Part shown: positions 58,815 to 64,000 of the stretch, piece after piece
Numbering within the stretch: position 1 is the first letter of the stretch
Layout: each line of letters opens with the position of its first letter
Assembly: GCA_019637225.1 (NCBI GenBank)
Contig: JAHBWC010000002.1
Location: forward strand, 1-64,000
DNA: 64,000 nucleotides
DNA from: Labilithrix sp.
Lineage (GTDB): Bacteria > Myxococcota_A > Polyangia > Polyangiales > Polyangiaceae
Direction: 5' to 3'
Translations under genes and position numbers: made by a program
Notes under the pieces: model-generated
Told to the model about the DNA's origin: nothing
What the model saw: the letters and a program-made list of their open reading frames with translations, nothing else
Databases searched by the model: none

Positions 58815-59504
58815 CTATTTCTCGTCAGCGCGTGCCGGTCGGCGCGGCGGCGCGCCGATGAGGAGGCGATTCTTCGGCGTGATCGCCGGGGGGACGAGCT
58901 GGGTGTGGACCTCGTACCCCTGGACGGCGAGGCGGTGCGCCCGCGTCGCGTCGATCGCGAGGGAGACATCGACCCACCCCTCGAGCGCGCCCGCGTCGCA
59001 GGTGTCCGCGTCGTGGCAACACGGGAGCACCGCGACGCGCGCCCGCGCGGCGACCGCCCGAGCGAGGACCACGTCCGTGAGGGCGCCGCACGCGTGGGTC
59101 GAGACGACGACGTCGTCCTCGCGGAGCGCGACCGCCTCGACGGGTGCCTCGAGGTAGGTCACGCGCCCGTCGAGGCGCGGCCACGCGCGGACCATCGCTC
59201 CGGCGAGCAGCTTCGCGCTCGGCGGCAGACGCTTGTCGGCGCAGACCGCCTCGGGTGACGTGTCGTCGAGGAGCAACATCAGGTACGCGACGAGGCCGTG
59301 CCCGCACGCGAGGTCCACCACGCGACCGCCGCGGAAGCGCCGTCGGGTCCTCCGCGCGACCTCCCAGGACTCGTAGAGCTCCTTGCGCGGGAGGCAGTTC
59401 GCCTCGCAGAGCACGCGGGCGATCCGATCGAAGAGCGTGTCGCCGGTGAAGTGACGCGCGGTCGTCGGCTTGAGCCGGACCCGGCTCGACGGATCGAAGG
59501 TCAC
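58815..59504 (-). CDS. Class I methyltransferase-like protein
   Basis: 229 aa from the GTG at 59504, chosen because AGGAGG (59512-59517) lies 7 nt upstream; the frame is open further but without such a signal. Motif I-like V-V-D-L-A-C-G-H-G-L-V (about 65), then a strand D-D-V-V-V-S-T-H-A-C-G-A and VAVLPCCHDADTCD near the middle, where cysteines replace the usual residues. This D-L-A-C-G-H-G pattern is shared with methyltransferase-type proteins of unknown substrate. The reaction is not known. Confidence 0.65.
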   Translation of the reverse strand: MTFDPSSRVRLKPTTARHFTGDTLFDRIARVLCEANCLPRKELYESWEVARRTRRRFRGGRVVDLACGHGLVAYLMLLLDDTSPEAVCADKRLPPSAKLLAGAMVRAWPRLDGRVTYLEAPVEAVALREDDVVVSTHACGALTDVVLARAVAARARVAVLPCCHDADTCDAGALEGWVDVSLAIDATRAHRLAVQGYEVHTQLVPPAITPKNRLLIGAPPRRPARADEK

Positions 59505-59649
59505 GAGCGGGCCTCCTCCCGCCTCGCTCGCGGAGGGACGCGCCTTCGAGCGGACTCGCCGCACGCATGCTCGAGCTTCACCTCGAGGATCGTAGCCTGT
59601 TCACGCCGGCGCGTGGGCCAACGCTCGTCACGTGCCGCCGGAACTGACC

Positions 59650-59655
59650 TAAGAT
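59650..59655 (+). promoter_or_regulatory. Candidate -10 box TAAGAT for the hydroquinone reductase gene
   Basis: TAAGAT matches four of six -10 positions, ending 8 nt before the ATG at 59664, with no ribosome binding site between. The -35 is weak. Confidence 0.35.
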
Positions 59656-59663
59656 CGGTCGTC

Positions 59664-60614
59664 ATGGGACAGCTCGTCGACGGAGAGTGGAAGGTTGGTT
59701 GGTACGATCCCGACAGCCGCGGTGCGTTCAACCGGCCGAAGGCTCAGTTTCGCTCGAAGGTGGGCGAAGGCGATTTCGCCGCCGAGTCTGGCCGCTATCA
59801 CCTCTACGTCTCGTACGCCTGCCCGTGGGCCCATCGTGCGCTGATCGTGCGGGCTCTGCGCGGGCTCGAGAGCGCCATCGGCGTCACGGTCGTCGATCCG
59901 AAGATGGGCGACGACGGATGGGCCTTCGGCGGCGCCGGCGAACGCGATCCCCTCTTCGACGCGAAGCTCCTCCAGGAGGTCTACCTCCGGGCCGTGCCAC
60001 GCTACACCGGTCGCGTCACCGTCCCGGTCTTGTGGGACACGAAGACGAGCACGATCGTCTGCAACGAGTCGCGCGAGGTGATGCGCATGCTCGACGAACC
60101 GTTCGACGGGCTCGCCAGGCCGGGCTCGTCGCTCGCGCCGCCCTCGCTGCGCGGCGAAATCGACGCCGCGCTCGACGCGATCTACGAGCCGTACAACAAC
60201 GGCGTCTACCGCGCGGGCTTCGCGACCACGCAGAGCGCGTACGAGGCGGCTTGCGGCGACGTCTTCGCGCTGCTCGATCGCCAGGAGAAGGTGCTCGAGA
60301 AGCAGCGCTACCTCTGCGGCGACGTCCTCACCGAAGCCGACGTCGCGTTCTTCACGACGTCGCTCCGCTTCGACCTCGTCTACTACAGCCACTTCAAGGT
60401 CAACGTGCGCCGCATCCAGGACTACCCGAACGTCTGGGGCTTCGTCCGCGACATCTACCAGATGCCGGCGGTGAAGCCGACGTGCAACCTCGATCACATC
60501 AAGGTCCATTACTACTGGAGCCAGACGACGGTGAACCCCCACCGCGTCGTCCCGGTCGGACCGACGATCGACTACGACGCTCCGCACGACCGCGCGCGGC
60601 TCGGCGCTCGGTAA
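59664..60614 (+). CDS. Glutathionyl-hydroquinone reductase (Omega-class GST-like, YqjG/GS-HQR)
   Basis: 316 aa, the family's usual length. Catalytic motif S-Y-A-C-P-W-A-H-R with Cys53, typical of GS-HQR enzymes, then V-T-V-V-D-P-K-M-G-D-D-G-W and VPVLWDTKTSTIVCNES, and later RFDLVYYSHFKVNVRRI. These enzymes reduce glutathionyl-hydroquinones, releasing hydroquinone and glutathione disulfide, in quinone or xenobiotic turnover. ATG at 59664 is preferred over the extended frame. Confidence 0.92.
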   Translation: MGQLVDGEWKVGWYDPDSRGAFNRPKAQFRSKVGEGDFAAESGRYHLYVSYACPWAHRALIVRALRGLESAIGVTVVDPKMGDDGWAFGGAGERDPLFDAKLLQEVYLRAVPRYTGRVTVPVLWDTKTSTIVCNESREVMRMLDEPFDGLARPGSSLAPPSLRGEIDAALDAIYEPYNNGVYRAGFATTQSAYEAACGDVFALLDRQEKVLEKQRYLCGDVLTEADVAFFTTSLRFDLVYYSHFKVNVRRIQDYPNVWGFVRDIYQMPAVKPTCNLDHIKVHYYWSQTTVNPHRVVPVGPTIDYDAPHDRARLGAR

Positions 60615-60767
60615 CCGTCTTCGCGCTGTGCGCGCGCGCGGTATCGAGTCGCGGAACGCCCCACTCGAACGCGCCTTTCTCCTGCGCCAGCGCGACAACG
60701 CGAGCGATGTTCGGGTGTCGCGGCGCGGAACGCGACTTGCTGCCTGTCCTGGCAGGAGAACCCGTTC

Positions 60768-61154
60768 ATGAAGAAGACTCTTACGCTCGTGCCCTTTCGC
60801 TTCCTCGGTCGCCTGGCCGTCGCGGCGTCCCTGCTCGTCCCGGCCACGCTCGTCGCGGCGTGCGGAGACGACAACGTCGACTCGTCCAACGGGAAGGCGA
60901 TCAGCGATCTCGACATCGGCGGTGACCTCACCGTCGACAAGGGGCAGACCAAGCAGCTCAGCGCGACGGTGAAGTACGCCGACGGGACGTCGATCGTCGT
61001 GACGACCAGCTCGGACCTGGTCTGGAACATCGGCAACACCGACGTCGCCACGGTAGCGGACGGTGTCGTCACGGGCGTCGAGATCGGGACGACGAACGTG
61101 AAGGCGACCTACCAGGGCAAGGAGAGCGCCTCGCACGTCATCATCGTGAAGTGA
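60768..61154 (+). CDS. Lipoprotein with BIG2-type Ig-like domain
   Basis: 128 aa. Signal peptide ends in L-V-A-A-C (Cys32). The mature ~95 residues form one BIG2-type bacterial Ig-like domain: GQTKQLSATVKYADG, DLVWNIGNTDVATV, GVVTGVEIGTTNVKATYQG. GGAG lies upstream of the ATG. Such single domains occur on surface or secreted proteins. Two hairpins follow. Confidence 0.75.
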   Translation: MKKTLTLVPFRFLGRLAVAASLLVPATLVAACGDDNVDSSNGKAISDLDIGGDLTVDKGQTKQLSATVKYADGTSIVVTTSSDLVWNIGNTDVATVADGVVTGVEIGTTNVKATYQGKESASHVIIVK

Positions 61155-61191
61155 CGCGGGATCGTGCGTGACGCGGGGCCTTCCCCGTGCG

Positions 61192-61223
61192 GCGGCGGGT
61201 CGGGCAGACGCCCGGCCCGCCGC
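61192..61223 (+). terminator. Long hairpin downstream of the BIG2 lipoprotein
   Basis: GCGGCGGG-t-CGGGC (61192-61205), loop AGAC, GCCCG-g-CCCGCCGC (61210-61223): 13 Watson-Crick pairs plus one T-G. A smaller hairpin (CGGGG/CCCCG, 61174-61187) precedes it. Together they separate the BIG2 gene from the ATP-grasp gene. Confidence 0.65.
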
Positions 61224-61262
61224 GATCTTGACGGCATGGCCGGGGCCGACGACCCTCGATCG

Positions 61263-62483
61263 ATGCCGCGGAACCTGATCTTCGTCGCGCCGTTCCCGAC
61301 CGACCCGACGTTGCGCTTCGTGCGCGCCGTCCGGAGGCTCGACGACGTGCGGCTGCTCGGGGTCGTGCACACGCCGCCGTCGGGCAGCGACGCCGACCTC
61401 TTCGACGACATGGTGCGGGTCACCGAGCCGCTTGCGGTCGCCGACGTCCTCGACGGCGTCGAGGTGCTGCGCCGTCGCCACGGCGAGCCGTACCGCATCC
61501 TCGGGATCCTCGAGGCGATGATGGTCCAGCTCGCCGCGGCGCGCGAGCGCTACGGCGTCGCCGGGACGCCCGTGAAGACCGCCGAGCTCTTTCGCGACAA
61601 GGCGCTCATGAAGGACGCGCTCCGCGCCGCGGGGCTGCCCGTGGCGCGGCACCGGCTGATCGCCTCGCGCGAGGACGCGCACGCGTTCGCGGAGGAGGTC
61701 GGCTTCCCGATCGTCCTCAAGCCGCCGGCGGGGATGGGCGCGCGGTCGACGTTCCGCGTCGGCTCGCTCGAGGAGCTCGAGGCCGCCGTCGACGGGATGC
61801 GCGCCAGCGCGGGCTCTCCCGTGCTCGCCGAGGAGATGCTCCGCGGGCGCGAGCACAGCTTCGAGACGATCACGACGGGCGGCGTGCCTCGGGCGGCGTC
61901 GTTCGCGCAGTACTTCCCCGGACCGCTCGAGGTGCTCGAGACGCCGTGGATCCAGTGGGCCTGCGTGCTCCCGCGCGAGGTCGAGACGCCGCTCTACGCG
62001 AAGGCGCACGAGCTCGGCGTCGCGGCCATCCGCGCGCTCGGCCTCGAAGACGGCATGACCCACATGGAGTGGTACGAGAAGGCGGATGGCTCGATCGCGA
62101 TCGGCGAGATCGCCCAACGGCCGCCGGGGCCGCAGCTCTGTCAGATGACGGGCCTCGTCCACGACGTCGACATCTACCGGGCGTGGGCGCGCGCCGTCGT
62201 CGACGGCGAGCTCGACGCGCCGTGGGAGCGCAAGTACGCCGCCGGCACGGCGTTCATCCGCGGGACCGGGCGCGGGCGCGTCGCGGCCGTGACCGGCCTT
62301 CACGAGGCGCACGAGGCGATCGCGCCGTGGCTCGTCGAGGCGAAGATCCCGGCGATCGGCGAGCCGAAGGGCGACAGCTACGAGGGCGACGGCTACGTCG
62401 TCGTCCGCGCCGAGACGACCGCGAAGGTCCACGAGCTGATCGACACGATCGTTCACACGATCCGGATCCGCTACGCCGGCTGA
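61263..62483 (+). CDS. ATP-grasp enzyme of unknown substrate
   Basis: About 406 aa from the ATG at 61263, where MPRNLIFVAPFPTDPTLRF begins; an in-frame ATG at 61236 is also possible. ATP-grasp features: FPIVLKPPAGMGARSTFRV (the lysine and glycine-rich lid), then a central segment with LAEEMLRGREHSFE and the C-terminal GEIAQRPPGPQ, where the usual E-x-N/D-x-R pattern is altered (E then R-P-P-G-P-Q). The fold should bind ATP and activate a carboxylate. The altered metal-binding motif means the reaction is uncertain. Confidence 0.75.
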   Translation: MPRNLIFVAPFPTDPTLRFVRAVRRLDDVRLLGVVHTPPSGSDADLFDDMVRVTEPLAVADVLDGVEVLRRRHGEPYRILGILEAMMVQLAAARERYGVAGTPVKTAELFRDKALMKDALRAAGLPVARHRLIASREDAHAFAEEVGFPIVLKPPAGMGARSTFRVGSLEELEAAVDGMRASAGSPVLAEEMLRGREHSFETITTGGVPRAASFAQYFPGPLEVLETPWIQWACVLPREVETPLYAKAHELGVAAIRALGLEDGMTHMEWYEKADGSIAIGEIAQRPPGPQLCQMTGLVHDVDIYRAWARAVVDGELDAPWERKYAAGTAFIRGTGRGRVAAVTGLHEAHEAIAPWLVEAKIPAIGEPKGDSYEGDGYVVVRAETTAKVHELIDTIVHTIRIRYAG

Positions 62484-62494
62484 CGTCGCCGGCG
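62474..62494. terminator. Hairpin between convergent ATP-grasp and acyltransferase genes
   Basis: CGCCGGC (62474-62480) pairs with GCCGGCG (62488-62494), loop TGACGTC. It overlaps the last codons and stop of the ATP-grasp gene and ends 1 bp before the acyltransferase stop. Confidence 0.45.
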
Positions 62495-63646
62495 TCAGGC
62501 GGCCTTGCTCACGTCGACGGGCGGACCGCTCCGGTCGTGGGGCGGCGCGTCGCCCGGACGGCGTGGTCCGGCGCGGAGACGCTCGCGGAGCGCGAGGAAC
62601 GGTCGCTCGACGTAGCGCCAGGTGACCGTCGCGACGGCGACGCTCGCGACGGTCGAGACGGCGAAGAGGAGGAGCGAGCTCTGTTCGCCGACGAGCCTCC
62701 GGCACGCCGAGACGATCGGGACGTTGAGGAGGTAGACACCGTAGCTCACGACGCCCACGTGGCGGACGACTCGGTTCTCGAGGACCGGCGCGAGGAGGTG
62801 ATCGCGGCGGAGCGCGCACGCGCCGACGAGCGCCGTCATCGCGAGGTGCGTCGGGAGGAGCGGCCACGCCAGGACCGCCGCGGCGACGACCAGCGCGAGC
62901 GCGACGAGCGACGAGCCGCGGCGCGCGAGGAGCGCGCGGACGGGCGCGGCGGTGGTCGGGGCCCCTGCCGCGATCGCGAGCAGCGCGCCGAGGCCGATCG
63001 GCGTCGCGAAGCTCCGCGCCATCCGGAGGGCGAGCCCCTCGTCGAGGAGCGAGGCGAACCAGCCGCGTTCGGCGCCCTGATCGAGCGCGACGAGCGCGGA
63101 CATCACGAGCGCGGGCCCGAGCGCGCCGCGGAGCAGGCGGAGCACGGGCGGCCAAAGCAGATAGAACTGCTCCTCGGCGGCGAGCGACCACGCGAAGGCG
63201 AACACGATCGGGTGGTCGACCGCGCCGTGCAAAAACCAGTTCGAGGTGTACGTCGCGTAGAACGCGACGCTGCCGAGGAAGTGGTCGCGCGCGGGGCCTG
63301 GCGCGCGGAGGAAGACGGCGTGCAGGACGAACGCGCCGAGCACGAGGTAGTAGAGCGGGAAGATCCGGAGGCTCCGCCGCGCCCAGAACCTTCCGAGCGC
63401 GACCTGCCCCGTTGTTCGCCGCTCGTGGAGCAGGAGGCTCGTGATGAGGAAGCCGCTCACCGCGAAGAAGAGGTCGACGCCGAGCGGTCCGCGCCCGAGC
63501 ACGCCGTCGAGCTGTCGCGGCGTCGAGTGGTGCCAGACGATCGGCAGGATCGCGAGGCAGCGGAGCCCGTCGAGCGAGGGGAACCACGGGCGCGCTGCGT
63601 CGGCGGTGGGATGGGAGCCGGGGATGCTTTCGGTCGCGATCGTCAC
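62495..63646 (-). CDS. Acyltransferase-3 family membrane protein
   Basis: 383 aa with about ten membrane helices. N-terminal SLDGLRCLAILPIVWHH, then GVDLFFAVSGFLITSLL, RRSLRIFPLYYL and FAWSLAAEEQFYLLWPPVL, the standard motifs of the OafA/NolX-type acyltransferase-3 family. Members transfer acyl groups to cell-surface or exported sugars. GTG start at 63646, one nucleotide past the TGA of the glycosidase gene, so the two are probably one transcript. Confidence 0.92.
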   Translation of the reverse strand: MTIATESIPGSHPTADAARPWFPSLDGLRCLAILPIVWHHSTPRQLDGVLGRGPLGVDLFFAVSGFLITSLLLHERRTTGQVALGRFWARRSLRIFPLYYLVLGAFVLHAVFLRAPGPARDHFLGSVAFYATYTSNWFLHGAVDHPIVFAFAWSLAAEEQFYLLWPPVLRLLRGALGPALVMSALVALDQGAERGWFASLLDEGLALRMARSFATPIGLGALLAIAAGAPTTAAPVRALLARRGSSLVALALVVAAAVLAWPLLPTHLAMTALVGACALRRDHLLAPVLENRVVRHVGVVSYGVYLLNVPIVSACRRLVGEQSSLLLFAVSTVASVAVATVTWRYVERPFLALRERLRAGPRRPGDAPPHDRSGPPVDVSKAA

Positions 63647-63647
63647 G

Positions 63648-64000
63648 TCAGGGGGCGTCGAAGGCGAGGAGCGTCGCGCTCATCGGAGGCGCAGCGTACG
63701 CGTATGCGTTCGTCTTCGTCAGCTTGTCACGCGCCGCGAGGTGCGGCTTCGGGTGCTCGGCGTCGAGGCGCCAGACGGCGACGCTCCCGAGCCGGACGCG
63801 GTGGAACGCGCGGAGGCCCACGCGGCGGCTCGCGTTGGTCTTGTTGACGACGAGCATCGTGACGCGCGTGTCGCCGTCGCTCCCCGCGTAGACGGACGTC
63901 TCGACCTTCTCGGGGTGCTCGACGCGCACGACCGTGTCGGCAAAGCGGAGGCCCTTTCCGTCGGTGTTGCGGAGCAGCGCGAGCGCGCCGAGCGCGAACT
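63648..64000 (-). CDS. C-terminal fragment of a GH44-like glycoside hydrolase
   Basis: The gene runs off the window end; about 116 C-terminal residues are visible. They contain the pattern ALLRNTDGKGLRFADT, which matches the L-x-R-N-x-D-G-K-G-x-x-F-x-D-T segment of GH44 endoglucanases, followed by a beta-sandwich with TMLVVNKTNASRRV and APPMSATLLAF, as in the family's C-terminal domain. GH44 enzymes cleave beta-1,4 glucans or xyloglucan. The catalytic residues are outside the window, so this is a partial assignment. Confidence 0.6.
   Translation of the reverse strand, partial: FALGALALLRNTDGKGLRFADTVVRVEHPEKVETSVYAGSDGDTRVTMLVVNKTNASRRVGLRAFHRVRLGSVAVWRLDAEHPKPHLAARDKLTKTNAYAYAAPPMSATLLAFDAP

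Overview
The window is GC-rich chromosomal DNA (roughly 70% G+C by eye). Its gene content points to a myxobacterium-like member of the Myxococcota, most likely near the Polyangiales. The signs are Hanks-type Ser/Thr kinases carrying the HRDxSPxN loop typical of the group, a tandem-kinase gene, a DUF6184-type lipoprotein, and about 17 predicted lipoproteins among about 44 genes. No rRNA, tRNA, CRISPR array, transposase, phage gene or integrase was found. The region reads as stable chromosome, with accessory character limited to low-complexity lipoproteins and short tandem repeats.

Layout. 0-6.6 kb: the end of an outer-membrane-type protein, a large hybrid sensor kinase with two kinase cores, a divergent MATE exporter, a CpoB/YbgF-like lipoprotein and a small Cys-rich lipoprotein. 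6.7-12.8 kb: a protein with two complete kinase domains in one chain, then a DUF6184-like lipoprotein, an NPLQNP/GLG repeat lipoprotein and an SGNH-type lipoprotein. 12.9-17.6 kb: carB, then a convergent membrane protein separated from it by a strong hairpin. 17.7-28.8 kb: an NHL-repeat lipoprotein, then four genes, three junctions of which are 4-bp GTGA overlaps: a FliJ-like coiled coil, a soluble lytic transglycosylase, AddB and AddA.

28.9-32.0 kb (minus strand): an NlpC/P60-like protein overlapped by a lipoprotein gene, and a Cys-rich lipoprotein. 32.0-34.0 kb: a DUF952-DJ-1/PfpI fusion, then an ArsR-family regulator and SRPBCC (AHSA1) pair behind a G-rich tract and an AT-rich inverted repeat. 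34.1-46.6 kb (all minus strand): lipoproteins, a zinc-ribbon membrane protein, a beta-barrel protein, propeller proteins, RadC, a SpoIVB/S55-type protein and a large protein of unknown function. 46.6-52.0 kb: two divergent Ser/Thr kinases, a PEGA-like membrane protein and a lipoprotein. 52.3-64.0 kb: a lipoprotein methyltransferase, an OPT transporter, a possible chagasin-like lipoprotein, an FG-GAP lipoprotein, a methyltransferase, a glutathionyl-hydroquinone reductase, a BIG2 lipoprotein, an ATP-grasp enzyme, an acyltransferase and the end of a GH44-like glycosidase.

How the genes work together. Most of the window concerns the cell envelope and signalling: sensor and Ser/Thr kinases, exported lipoproteins, peptidoglycan turnover and transport. 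AddA and AddB should form a double-strand-break resection enzyme. ArsR and SRPBCC form a self-regulated pair. Two sequence-level patterns stand out. One is repeated stop/start coupling through GTGA. The other is a TANNNT hexamer 6-12 nt before several start codons that lack a ribosome binding site, including both divergent kinases, which suggests leaderless mRNAs. No clearly new defence or mobile system was found. The best candidates for new biology are the tandem kinase, the divergent kinase promoter region, the NlpC-like/lipoprotein pair, the DUF952-DJ-1 fusion and the transglycosylase-AddAB coupling.
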